Shown here piece after piece: positions 16,118-24,616 of a DNA stretch of 27,446 nt (the first letter of the stretch is position 1; each line of letters starts with the position of its first letter). The stretch comes from SIG291 sp045543455 (GTDB lineage Bacteria; Bacillota; Clostridia; Lachnospirales; Lachnospiraceae): NCBI GenBank assembly GCA_045543455.1, contig JAZQMK010000066.1:1-27446 (forward strand), given 5' to 3'. The translations under genes and the position numbers were made by a program. The notes beneath the pieces are model-generated. The model worked only from the letters and a program-made list of their open reading frames with translations, did not search any database and had not been told where the DNA came from.

Positions 16118-16732
16118 TTATTTTTTTAGTTCAACAAGTCTTGTTCCCATAGTCTTGTATTCTTCCATATGTGTAACCATAATAACTGTTTTACCTTCTT
16201 TATTAAGACTTTTAAGCATCTTAATAATTACATCTGCATTCTTCTTATCTAAAGAACCTGTAGGTTCATCAGCCAGAACCAATGTACACTTCTTTAAAAT
16301 AAGTCTAGCCATAGCCACCCTTTGCTGTTCTCCTCCGGAAAGCTTATATACCTTAACATCAAGCTTTTCTTTAAGCCCCACTCTATCTAGGGCGTCCTCA
16401 ATGGAAATGTCATTTCTAAATCTTTTATCAACCATTTCAAGATTCTGCCTTACAGTCTTATTATCTACAAGTGCAAAATTTTGAAACAAAAAACCAACCT
16501 TTTCCTGAAAATATTTCCTTATGTTTTTGCTCTTGGTTATATCAAGACCATCAACTACAATTTCGCCACTATCTACAGGCTCTATTGCACCAACAAGACT
16601 TAAGAGTGTGGTTTTTCCACAACCACTTTCCCCGCTAAATATAACAAATTCACCATCATTTATTGTGAGGTTAAAATCCTTAAAAATCTCAAGTTCATCA
16701 TATTTTTTATTCAAATTTTTAATCTCTATCAT
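16118..16732 (-). CDS. ABC transporter ATP-binding protein, MacB/LolD-like
   Basis: 204 aa, the minimal length of a nucleotide-binding subunit. Walker A GESGCGKT (34-41), Q-loop Q84, signature LSGGEQQR (131-138), Walker B LVLADEP (151-157) and H188 of the H-loop are all intact, so it should hydrolyse ATP. The sequence resembles the subunits that power FtsX/MacB-type permeases, including those of bacteriocin 972-type loci. It starts 9 nt after the permease stop codon, with AGGAG upstream, and is the last gene of the accessory operon. No terminator is visible behind it, so transcripts may continue into rpsL. Confidence 0.93.
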   Translation of the reverse strand: MIEIKNLNKKYDELEIFKDFNLTINDGEFVIFSGESGCGKTTLLSLVGAIEPVDSGEIVVDGLDITKSKNIRKYFQEKVGFLFQNFALVDNKTVRQNLEMVDKRFRNDISIEDALDRVGLKEKLDVKVYKLSGGEQQRVAMARLILKKCTLVLADEPTGSLDKKNADVIIKMLKSLNKEGKTVIMVTHMEEYKTMGTRLVELKK

Positions 16733-16741
16733 ATGCCTCTC

Positions 16742-18712
16742 CTAAAATCCATTTTTTAGTATTCGTTGTATGCACTCTTTATCATTTTTATTGCAAAGCC
16801 ATGTAACAAAAATAAATTCAAGCAGCAATATGACAATTCCGCCTGCACATATAAGCTCCGGATTGTTCATATTAAAATACTTAGATGCCAGCTTTACTGC
16901 AACAACAATACACAACACGCCTGTAATAATTGTTGACAAGTATAATTTTTTAAATCTTGCCAATCGGCTCTTACCTAAAATCTTACTAATTATAAGAGAT
17001 TTTCTGTTTATATCATACTCTAGTTTAATAAGAGACATCACAATTCCAATCTCAATTCCAATTAAAAGTATCGTTATACCAAGATTACACAAAAATGCAC
17101 GTTCAAGAGCTACAAGTCGATTTTGATAGTGCTCCTTTACATTTTCAAAATTGCCCATTTTATATCCGTAAGAATTAACCAAAGCTTCAAATTCTGCTTC
17201 TGTAACTTTATAAAATGAACATGTAGGATGAGCAAAAAAGTCAAGACTATTAAGCTCTTCCCATTGATAATCACCGCATTTCATATAATCAATATTCTTA
17301 TACATTATAATAGGATTTTTAAGGCTGTTAAATTCATCATTCCATTGTACTGCCAATTTCACATCATTTTTATAATATAAAACCTCTACTTCATCCACCT
17401 CAAAGCCGATTCCGTTATTATATTCAACCCATTTTTTTATGTCATTTTCCATATCCTTATATTCCATAGGCAAAATAGCATATACTGGCTTAGAAAAATC
17501 TTCATTTTCAAGTTCAGTAATGGAAGCCTTTATGTACCACAACATATTACTATTGGCCGAGATTATTCTATTATCCTTGCAAAATGAAGGCTCGTCATAA
17601 TCCATATTACACCATACAAACTGGCATATATCATACTCCTCCATTTTGTTATAATAAATATAGTCTGTAACCTTATACCCCTCCCTTGCATCATTATTTA
17701 TCTTCCGTCCTATGCTCACATAATAATAATCGTCCATATTATTGTATAAGTCTTCCTGATACTTCATATCAAAATACTCATCCATCTCATAAATATTTGT
17801 CGACACTACAATTAATACGAGGGCTGTAATAATAATTTTATAAGTATAATTAATAAGTAGCAACAGCTTATCGTTAGCTGCACCTGCAATATCCTGTTTA
17901 TAATCAACTCTAGAACACAACAAATGTACCAACACATTTAAGAAGATAAGCACAAATAATGCCATAAGACTTATTTCAAATGCATAAATCCCCCCTTCAA
18001 GCGCCAAAACAAGTCCCATAACAACACTAAAAGAAATGCCATAAATAGCACCTTCAATAATACTTACCTTTAACATTTTCCCCTTAACATCAGCACCCAT
18101 AGTCATATGAACAAATTGCTCTTTTTTACCTTTCACTAGTTCATAATATGTAATAAACAAAATTATTCCAATTATTCCAGCCCATACAACAATAAGCATT
18201 TTCTCAGTTTCTGTAAATGCACCATTCTCCATATTTACTGGAAAATCCATATCATATTCTTCAACCATTTCTTCAAAATAATCTCTTACTGCATATTTAT
18301 TTCCTATGGCATAAAATGTGCCATCTACCTTGGTTCCTAATACACCTTCAAGCTCATCAAAATTCTTATAAACTATTACCGTATTACCGCAAAACATACT
18401 TTTACGCTTACCTGCATTAAGTTTATAATCATCTTTTAATATATTTTTTACCTTATCCGTTGAATACACTGTAATTGTTGTATCTTTTGAAGATTGGTAC
18501 TTATAATCAACACAAAAAATTTCAATACCATAATCTGTGGCACATCTTTTTACATCTTCTAGAAGTTTTTCTACAGATACATTTTCGTCTATTTTTACGC
18601 TAACATCATAAAAATCCATACATTCTTCACAGTATAGCTGATATAGTTCTCCTGAAAACAATATGCCAACAGATAATAATATTGAAACTATTAAACATTT
18701 TATTAACTTCAA
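16742..18712 (-). CDS. FtsX/DUF1430-like permease of bacteriocin-type ABC system
   Basis: 656 aa from the preferred start; numbers here count from the ATG at 18739. One N-terminal membrane segment (10-30), an extracytoplasmic domain (31-178), four segments (about 180-200, 222-246, 254-276, 295-315), a second large extracytoplasmic domain (316-548) and three final segments (550-571, 600-620, 629-649). The YDINRKSLIISKILGKSRLARF region (575-596, split as YDINRKSLII and SKILGKSRLA) matches the motif I recall for bacteriocin-associated integral membrane proteins (TIGR01654, DUF1430). The next gene encodes its ATPase. The likely start is TTG at 18712: GGAGGT lies 8 nt upstream and the TTG overlaps the preceding TGA by two bases. 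The upstream ATG at 18739 lacks a ribosome site. Role is either export or immunity. Confidence 0.8.
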   Translation of the reverse strand: MKLIKCLIVSILLSVGILFSGELYQLYCEECMDFYDVSVKIDENVSVEKLLEDVKRCATDYGIEIFCVDYKYQSSKDTTITVYSTDKVKNILKDDYKLNAGKRKSMFCGNTVIVYKNFDELEGVLGTKVDGTFYAIGNKYAVRDYFEEMVEEYDMDFPVNMENGAFTETEKMLIVVWAGIIGIILFITYYELVKGKKEQFVHMTMGADVKGKMLKVSIIEGAIYGISFSVVMGLVLALEGGIYAFEISLMALFVLIFLNVLVHLLCSRVDYKQDIAGAANDKLLLLINYTYKIIITALVLIVVSTNIYEMDEYFDMKYQEDLYNNMDDYYYVSIGRKINNDAREGYKVTDYIYYNKMEEYDICQFVWCNMDYDEPSFCKDNRIISANSNMLWYIKASITELENEDFSKPVYAILPMEYKDMENDIKKWVEYNNGIGFEVDEVEVLYYKNDVKLAVQWNDEFNSLKNPIIMYKNIDYMKCGDYQWEELNSLDFFAHPTCSFYKVTEAEFEALVNSYGYKMGNFENVKEHYQNRLVALERAFLCNLGITILLIGIEIGIVMSLIKLEYDINRKSLIISKILGKSRLARFKKLYLSTIITGVLCIVVAVKLASKYFNMNNPELICAGGIVILLLEFIFVTWLCNKNDKECIQRILKNGF

Positions 18713-19212
18713 TTCAAGCCACCTCCAAGTATCCCCCATTTATCATAAACCTTTTTATATATAAGCCTCGCAGCCTCTTTACACTCAGGATACTCTTCTA
18801 ATTTTATCTCACTCTCAAAGTCCAAGGGCTTCATATTTTCATCCAGTTTTATATGTATAAGCTTTTCCCATCCATTTTCATCTTTAACTTCAACATCAAG
18901 CCATACTTCAAACTCATCAAAATCCTTATTAGGAAATATAATCATACCAGTTGCAAGCTCAGACGGTTGACGATACATATCTTCCATTTCGCTTAAGGAT
19001 AAGTTACCTGTCTTCGACAGATAACCAGGCATAGCAACCGAATACATATATCCACCTTCTACACAGGTAAAATTGAACCTGTCAAAACTAAAGCCTAATT
19101 CAAATTTCTTTTCTATGTATGGAATACAATAAATAAGCCAAATAATGTTATATATTATAAATATTCCACCTAAAATGTATATAGGCATGTATTTTTTCTT
19201 GAAATGCTTCAT
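18709..19212 (-). CDS. Membrane-anchored paralogue 3 of a tandem triplet
   Basis: 167 aa. Basic N-terminus (MKHFKKKY), one membrane segment (about 9-29) containing YNIIWLI, then about 135 residues predicted outside the cell. It shares with the two genes upstream Y-x-V-A-x-P-x-YLS (about 57-66), EVWLDV (about 101-106), LDENMKPL and ESE, and the near-invariant ending YDKWGILG. It is the most divergent of the three and its C-terminus is extended (GGGLN). AGGAG lies 9 nt before the ATG, inside the end of the preceding gene; the gap is 1 nt. No known family is recognised. Position between a bacteriocin-like gene and its ABC system suggests a role in immunity, secretion or sensing. Confidence 0.88.
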   Translation of the reverse strand: MKHFKKKYMPIYILGGIFIIYNIIWLIYCIPYIEKKFELGFSFDRFNFTCVEGGYMYSVAMPGYLSKTGNLSLSEMEDMYRQPSELATGMIIFPNKDFDEFEVWLDVEVKDENGWEKLIHIKLDENMKPLDFESEIKLEEYPECKEAARLIYKKVYDKWGILGGGLN

Positions 19213-19213
19213 C

Positions 19214-19735
19214 TTACTCAGCTCCTAAAATGCCCCATTTATCATAGGCTTTTTGGTACATCATTTTGACCGTATCCATACACTGTGGATATTCTTTTAA
19301 AAGCTTTTCACTTTCTTCATTAAGAGATTTCATATCTTCGTCTAAATATAACGCAATTACTTTTGTGTATGTTTCAGGCATAACACCGTCTCTTTCCTCA
19401 ACTACCTCAATAGTAAAATCTAATACTACTTCAAATTCTTTCAAAGATGCATCTGACCAAATCGTCATATTTATAGTATCTTCTAATTGCTTCTCACCTG
19501 GTCTTTCCTTTTCTGTTATCGAAAAGCTAGCTTTAAATGACAGATAACTAGGCAAGGCAATAGTATACATAAACCCGTTTTCTTCCGACACATAAGACTG
19601 ATGCCCTGCGTGATACCCCATGGCTCTTTTCATACTATTATACTTTGTATAATTAATTGCCCAAATAAAATTGTAAATAAGAAATAGGATTAATAAAATA
19701 TATAAAATATATCTTCTCTTAAACTCTCTTTTCAT
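19214..19735 (-). CDS. Membrane-anchored paralogue 2 of a tandem triplet
   Basis: 173 aa from ATG at 19735 (MKREFKRRY). One membrane segment (about 9-28, with YNFIWAI) and an extracytoplasmic domain with YTIALPSYLSF, EVVLDF, LDEDMKSL, ESE and the ending MYQKAYDKWGILGAE. A TTG at 19744 would add three residues, but AGGAG sits 9 nt before the ATG exactly as in the next gene, so the ATG is chosen. The stop of the preceding gene is 1 nt upstream. The junction sequence (TTTTAGGAG, one base, TGAGTAAGATGAA) is almost the same at both internal boundaries of the triplet, which points to tandem duplication. Function unknown. Confidence 0.88.
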   Translation of the reverse strand: MKREFKRRYILYILLILFLIYNFIWAINYTKYNSMKRAMGYHAGHQSYVSEENGFMYTIALPSYLSFKASFSITEKERPGEKQLEDTINMTIWSDASLKEFEVVLDFTIEVVEERDGVMPETYTKVIALYLDEDMKSLNEESEKLLKEYPQCMDTVKMMYQKAYDKWGILGAE

Positions 19736-19736
19736 C

Positions 19737-20258
19737 TTACTCAACTCCTAAAATACCCCATTTATCATAAGCTTTTTGGTACATCATTTTAATTCTTTCC
19801 ATATATTCTGGATGCTTTGATAATACATATTCACTTTCTTCATCTAAAGGATTCATATTTTCATCTAGAAGCACTCGTGTTTCTGTACTTTCAGTGCCAA
19901 TCTCATTTTCACTAACTTTATAAGTATTATGTTTAACAAAACTAATACCTACTTCATACTTATTTTTTAATAAATTAGGCCAAATAATCATATCTACAGT
20001 TTCAACTATTTCATCCACCTTAGGTCTTACTGATTGCGATATTGCGTAATTACCTGTAAAAGATAAGTAGTCTGGTGTAGCTACTGAATATGTAAAATCA
20101 TCTTCTACTAATACATATCTTTGATACCTTTCATGATATCCTAATGCTTTTTTCATCTTATTATAATAAGAAAAATTGATCATCCAAATAATATTGTATA
20201 TTACAAATATTCCTAATACAATAAATAAAATATATCTTTTCTTAAACTTTTTTTTCAC
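19737..20258 (-). CDS. Membrane-anchored paralogue 1 of a tandem triplet
   Basis: 173 aa, starting with GTG at 20258, 6 nt after AGGAG. Lysine-rich N-terminus (MKKKFKKRY), one membrane segment (about 9-29, with YNIIWMI) and an extracytoplasmic domain with YSVATPDYLSF, YEVGISF, LDENMNPL, ESE and the ending MYQKAYDKWGILGVE. It is closest to paralogue 2 in the N-terminal half (KKALGYH versus KRAMGYH). It is the first gene after a strong hairpin that separates it from the secreted bacteriocin-like gene. No catalytic motif is visible and there is no cysteine pattern. Function unknown. Confidence 0.88.
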   Translation of the reverse strand: MKKKFKKRYILFIVLGIFVIYNIIWMINFSYYNKMKKALGYHERYQRYVLVEDDFTYSVATPDYLSFTGNYAISQSVRPKVDEIVETVDMIIWPNLLKNKYEVGISFVKHNTYKVSENEIGTESTETRVLLDENMNPLDEESEYVLSKHPEYMERIKMMYQKAYDKWGILGVE

Positions 20259-20280
20259 TTTTTTCTCCTATCTAACAAAT

Positions 20281-20302
20281 CGCCCTGCTCTCTAGCAGGG
20301 CG
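20281..20302 (-). terminator. Intercistronic hairpin, attenuator or processing site
   Basis: CGCCCTGCT and AGCAGGGCG form a perfect 9-bp GC-rich stem with a 4-nt loop, 7 nt after the bacteriocin-like gene. On the minus strand it is followed by ATTTGTTAG, a poor T-tract, so part of the transcripts probably read on into the membrane genes. Confidence 0.7.
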
Positions 20303-20309
20303 ACGTTAA

Positions 20310-20729
20310 TTAATTACCAATTCTTAAATATACACCATAGCGTACTTTATCACCTGTATGTTTCAATTCAGCTTTTCCTGTAGTATGCGAACCATCAACT
20401 ACATTAGTATATGCCCAATTGTTGTCTGCATTAACTACAACACCATAGCTAGAACAACCTGATGGTTGTCCACCAACTTCAGTAACATAGTCCTTTTTAG
20501 AAATCCAGCCTTTGTTATAGCCATATGTAATCATTACGCCCCAGTCATCCACTTCACCTTTAACTGGGAAAAATTCTGTTTCAACTTTCCAACTACCTTT
20601 AAACTTATCTGAGCCTGATACTTCTTTAAACTCATAGTATAAATCATACGCCATTACCTCAGTCTTCACAACTCCACAAAGCATCAACGCCATAACCAAT
20701 ACCAAAGCTATTCTTTTTGTACTTTTCAC
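20310..20729 (-). CDS. Secreted lactococcin 972-like bacteriocin candidate
   Basis: 139 aa, starting with GTG at 20729, 7 nt after AAGGAGG. A clear signal peptide (basic KSTKR, hydrophobic 7-21, probable cleavage after EVMA at residue 27) leaves a mature protein of about 112 residues with a single cysteine (C92). The C-terminal part has WGVMITYG (63-70), SYGVVVNADNN (94-104), TGKAELKH (117-124) and VRYGVYLRI. Spacing of aromatic, VVN and G-x-A elements resembles the lactococcin 972 family, which binds lipid II; this is by eye and is weak alone. Support comes from the downstream DUF1430-like permease and ATPase, in the same order as known 972 loci. Mature length exceeds that of lactococcin 972 (about 66 residues). 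Another small secreted protein cannot be excluded. Confidence 0.6.
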   Translation of the reverse strand: MKSTKRIALVLVMALMLCGVVKTEVMAYDLYYEFKEVSGSDKFKGSWKVETEFFPVKGEVDDWGVMITYGYNKGWISKKDYVTEVGGQPSGCSSYGVVVNADNNWAYTNVVDGSHTTGKAELKHTGDKVRYGVYLRIGN

Positions 20730-20773
20730 AGTTTTTCCTCCTTCTTTAATTATTTATCCTGCAAGACCCTCTT

Positions 20774-20813
20774 ATTATAATATAATATAATATAATATAA
20801 TATAATTTGTCAA
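20774..20813 (-). promoter_or_regulatory. Promoter of the bacteriocin-like operon, built on a 5-bp repeat
   Basis: On the minus strand TTGACA (20813-20808) is followed by repeat DNA. At 18-nt spacing the -10 is TATATT (20789-20784). A perfect TATAAT stands at the far end of the repeat (20779-20774), 28 nt from the -35, ten bases beyond a functional spacing. Confidence 0.65.
20776..20805. repeat. Six perfect tandem copies of TATAA
   Basis: A 30-bp simple sequence repeat of unit 5 bp lies between the -35 box and the consensus -10 of the bacteriocin-like operon. Such tracts change copy number by slipped-strand mispairing. Confidence 0.95.
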
Positions 20814-20891
20814 TATTTTTTATAATCTTAATATTTTTGTAATATTTTCGCAAGTTTTATCTTTTTCAAAATAATATTCAATTTTCGCATC

Positions 20892-20922
20892 AAAAAATCG
20901 AGCCCCTTTCGAGACTCGATTT
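20892..20922 (-). terminator. rpoC: Terminator of rpoC
   Basis: AAATCGAG and CTCGATTT form an 8-bp stem with a 12-nt loop, 9 nt after the rpoC stop codon, and the minus strand continues with a T-run. It separates rpoBC from the accessory operon. Confidence 0.88.
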
Positions 20923-20930
20923 CCTATATA

Positions 20931-23900
20931 TTATTCTTCTGTTTCTTCTTCAGTAGTTTCTTCAACTTCTTCAGATTCTTCAACTGAGCTTGCGCCATCT
21001 AACACTTCAAGTTCATCAACGCTTTCTGCGTCTGCATTTTCCTCTAATGTTAATTCATTAGCATCTTCTTCAACTGCAAAATCTGTATCTAACTGAACTG
21101 AACGGTATCTCTTCATACCTGTACCTGCAGGTATTAACTTACCGATAATAACATTTTCCTTAAGACCGATAAGTGGGTCAACCTTACCATTAATAGCTGC
21201 TTCTGTAAGAACCTTTGTTGTTTCCTGGAAGGAAGCTGCTGATAAGAATGAGTTTGTAGCAAGAGATGCCTTAGTGATACCAAGCATCATCTGTGTTGCT
21301 GTAGCAGGCTCTTTACCTTCTGCAACCAATGCTTCATTAACTTCATTGAAGTTAATTACATCTTCTGTAATACCAGGTAAAAATTCTGAATCGCCGGCTG
21401 TCTCAATTCTAACCTTCTTAAGCATCTGTCTAACGATAACTTCAATGTGTTTGTCATTGATTTCAACACCTTGTAAGCGGTAAACTCTTTGAACTTCTCT
21501 TATCATGTAGTCCTGAACAGCTCTTACACCCTTAATCTTTAAAAGGTCATGTGGGTTGATGCTACCTTCTGTAAGTTCATCACCAGCCTCTAAAACTGCT
21601 CCGTCCTGAATCTTAATTCTTGAACCATAAGGAATTAAATATGCCTTCTGGTTACCTTCTGAATCTGTTATAACGATTTCACGTTTTTTCTTTGTATCCT
21701 TAATTGTAGCAACACCGCCGAACTCTGCAATAATTGCAAGACCCTTTGGCTTTCTTGCTTCAAATAATTCTTCAACACGAGGAAGACCCTGTGTAATATC
21801 GTCACCGGCAACACCACCTGTATGGAATGTTCTCATAGTAAGCTGTGTACCAGGTTCACCGATTGACTGAGCGGCGATAATACCAACCGCTTCACCAACC
21901 TGTACTGCCTGACCAGTTGCCATGTTAGCACCATAACATTTAGCACAAACACCGTTGTGTGACTTACATGTTAATATTGTACGAATCTTAACCTTGTCAA
22001 CTCCTGCAGCAACAATCTTAGTTGCACGCTTTGGAGTAACCATATGATTCTTAGCTACAATAACCTCACCTGTGCTTGGATCTACAACATCCTCTGCAAG
22101 GTATCTGCCCTTGATTCTTTCTTCAAGGCTTTCAATTACTTCTCTACCGTCTGTAAATGCTTCAACTACCATACCTGGTACTTCTTTGCCTTCACAACAA
22201 TCAATTTCTCTGATAATTAATTCCTGAGAAACGTCTACAAGTCTTCTTGTTAAGTAACCTGAATCGGCTGTACGTAACGCTGTATCTGAAAGACCCTTTC
22301 TAGCACCATGCGCTGAAATAAAGTATTCCAAAACGTCAAGACCTTCACGGAAGTTTGATTTGATAGGAAGTTCGATAGTTCTACCTGATGTATCTGCCAT
22401 AAGACCACGCATACCCGCAAGCTGTTTAATCTGCTTGTCAGAACCACGGGCACCTGAGTGAGCCATCATGTAAATGTTGTTGTACTTATCAAGACCTGTT
22501 AAAAGTGCTTCTGTAAGCTCATCATCAGTCTTCTTCCATACTTCAACAACTTCTTTATATCTTTCTTCTTCTGTACATAAACCACGACGGAAGTTTTTCA
22601 TAATAGCTTCTACTGTTGCTTCTGCATCTGCAATTAACTGTTTCTTCTTAGCAGGAACTGTCATATCCGATACGGAAACTGTCATAGCAGCTCTTGTTGA
22701 ATATTTGTAACCCATAGACTTAATATCATCAAGAACTTCGGCTGTCTTTGTAGCTCCATGATTGTTAATAACCTTTTCAAGAATCTGCTTTAATTCTTTC
22801 TTCTTAACAAGGAAATCAACTTCAAGCTTTAATTCATTGCCATCCTTTGATCTGTCAACAAAGCCTAAATCCTGTGGAAGTATTTCATTGAAAATAAATC
22901 TTCCCAATGTTGATTCAACAATACCTGACTTTGTAACGCCATCTATTTCTTTTGTTACTTTAACTTTAATTATTGAGTGGAGTGTAATTGCTCCATTTTC
23001 ATATGCTAAGATTGCTTCATTTACATTCTTAAAGCATTTTCCTTCACCCAAAGCACCCGGTCTTTCCTGTGTTAAGTAGTAAATACCAAGAACCATATCC
23101 TGAGATGGAACCGCAACCGGTGCACCATCTGAAGGCTTTAATAAGTTGTTTGGTGATAAAAGAAGGAAACGACATTCTGCCTGTGCTTCTACAGAAAGTG
23201 GTAAATGCACCGCCATCTGGTCACCATCGAAGTCGGCATTGTAAGCTGTACAAACAAGTGGGTGAAGCTTAATAGCCTTACCTTCAACAAGGATTGGCTC
23301 GAAAGCCTGAATACCAAGTCTGTGAAGTGTCGGAGCACGGTTAAGCATAACTGGATGTTCTTTGATTACATCTTCAAGTACATCCCAAACCTCTGTCTGA
23401 AGTCTTTCTACCATCTTCTTAGCATTTTTAATATTGTGAGCTGTTCCGTTAGCAACAAGCTCTTTCATAACGAATGGCTTGAATAATTCGATAGCCATTT
23501 CTTTTGGAAGACCACACTGATAAATCTTAAGTTCTGGTCCTACTACGATAACCGAACGGCCTGAGTAGTCAACACGCTTACCAAGTAAGTTCTGACGGAA
23601 ACGACCCTGCTTACCCTTTAACATATCTGATAACGACTTTAATGCTCTGTTACCAGGACCAGTTACAGGACGGCCTCTTCTACCATTATCGATAAGGGCA
23701 TCTACTGCTTCCTGAAGCATTCTCTTTTCATTTCTGATAATGATATCTGGTGCTCCAAGATCAATAAGTCTTGCCAATCTGTTATTTCTGTTAATGATTC
23801 TTCTGTATAAATCATTTAAGTCTGATGTTGCAAATCTGCCACCGTCTAACTGTACCATTGGACGAATATCTGGTGGAATTACAGGAACATTTGAAAGTAT

Positions 23901-24602
23901 CATCCATTCAGGTCTGTTACCAGATTCTCTGAAGGCTTCAACTACTTCAAGTCTCTTAACGATTCTTGCTCTCTTTTGTCCTGTTGCATCTACTAATGCT
24001 GCCTTAAGTTCAACTGACTCTTTTTCAAGGTCAATTGACTCAAGCAACTCTTTAATAGCTTCAGCACCCATACCCACGCGGAACTTGTTGCCCCACGCGT
24101 CGTATGCGTCCTTATATTCTTTTTCTGATAAAATCTGCTTATCCATAAGGTTTGTATCGCCTTTATCAAGTACGATATATGATGCAAAATACAATACCTT
24201 TTCAAGTGTTCTTGGTGATAAATCAAGAATTAAGCCCATTCTGCTAGGGATGCCTTTAAAGTACCAGATATGAGATACTGGAGCAGCCAATTTAATATGA
24301 CCCATTCTTTCTCTTCTTACACTGGCCTTTGTAACTTCAACACCACATCTGTCGCATATTACGCCTTTATATCTGATTTTCTTATATTTACCACAGTGAC
24401 ATTCCCAATCTTTATTAGGCCCAAAAATTTTTTCGCAGAAAAGACCATCCTTTTCAGGCTTAAGAGTTCTGTAGTTAATAGTTTCCGGCTTTGTAACCTC
24501 ACCCTTTGACCATTCTTCGATTTTTTCTGGAGAAGCTAATCCAATCTTTATAGCATCAAATGTCATAGGCTGATATATTTCATTTTTTGTTTCTGCTGAC
24601 AT
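20931..24602 (-). CDS. rpoC: RNA polymerase subunit beta'
   Basis: 1223 aa, full length. The catalytic NADFDGD (455-461) holds the active-site magnesium. The N-terminal zinc site is C68, C70, C83 and C86; the second zinc cluster is in the TCKSHNGVCAKCYG region in the C-terminal half. The bridge-helix and trigger-loop region (GEPGTQLTMRTFHTGGVAG, split as GEPGTQLTMR and TFHTGGVAG) is intact. The C-terminus is a long acidic tail of about 45 residues rich in E, D, S and T. The ATG at 24602 follows AGAAGGGAG and lies 14 nt after rpoB. A terminator follows, so the accessory operon behind it is transcribed separately. Confidence 0.99.
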   Translation of the reverse strand: MSAETKNEIYQPMTFDAIKIGLASPEKIEEWSKGEVTKPETINYRTLKPEKDGLFCEKIFGPNKDWECHCGKYKKIRYKGVICDRCGVEVTKASVRRERMGHIKLAAPVSHIWYFKGIPSRMGLILDLSPRTLEKVLYFASYIVLDKGDTNLMDKQILSEKEYKDAYDAWGNKFRVGMGAEAIKELLESIDLEKESVELKAALVDATGQKRARIVKRLEVVEAFRESGNRPEWMILSNVPVIPPDIRPMVQLDGGRFATSDLNDLYRRIINRNNRLARLIDLGAPDIIIRNEKRMLQEAVDALIDNGRRGRPVTGPGNRALKSLSDMLKGKQGRFRQNLLGKRVDYSGRSVIVVGPELKIYQCGLPKEMAIELFKPFVMKELVANGTAHNIKNAKKMVERLQTEVWDVLEDVIKEHPVMLNRAPTLHRLGIQAFEPILVEGKAIKLHPLVCTAYNADFDGDQMAVHLPLSVEAQAECRFLLLSPNNLLKPSDGAPVAVPSQDMVLGIYYLTQERPGALGEGKCFKNVNEAILAYENGAITLHSIIKVKVTKEIDGVTKSGIVESTLGRFIFNEILPQDLGFVDRSKDGNELKLEVDFLVKKKELKQILEKVINNHGATKTAEVLDDIKSMGYKYSTRAAMTVSVSDMTVPAKKKQLIADAEATVEAIMKNFRRGLCTEEERYKEVVEVWKKTDDELTEALLTGLDKYNNIYMMAHSGARGSDKQIKQLAGMRGLMADTSGRTIELPIKSNFREGLDVLEYFISAHGARKGLSDTALRTADSGYLTRRLVDVSQELIIREIDCCEGKEVPGMVVEAFTDGREVIESLEERIKGRYLAEDVVDPSTGEVIVAKNHMVTPKRATKIVAAGVDKVKIRTILTCKSHNGVCAKCYGANMATGQAVQVGEAVGIIAAQSIGEPGTQLTMRTFHTGGVAGDDITQGLPRVEELFEARKPKGLAIIAEFGGVATIKDTKKKREIVITDSEGNQKAYLIPYGSRIKIQDGAVLEAGDELTEGSINPHDLLKIKGVRAVQDYMIREVQRVYRLQGVEINDKHIEVIVRQMLKKVRIETAGDSEFLPGITEDVINFNEVNEALVAEGKEPATATQMMLGITKASLATNSFLSAASFQETTKVLTEAAINGKVDPLIGLKENVIIGKLIPAGTGMKRYRSVQLDTDFAVEEDANELTLEENADAESVDELEVLDGASSVEESEEVEETTEEETEE

Positions 24603-24616
24603 GTTCGGACTCCCTT

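Noticed and set aside
16090..16118. AATATTTTTTGAAAAATATT hairpin as terminator of the ABC operon
   Set aside because: Stem is only A-T, overlaps the str promoter and has no T-tract on the right strand.
18713..18739. ATG at 18739 as permease start
   Set aside because: No ribosome site; a TTG overlapping the previous stop has GGAGGT at 8 nt.
19736..19744. TTG start for paralogue 2
   Set aside because: The ATG at 19735 has the same ribosome-site spacing as in the paralogue downstream.
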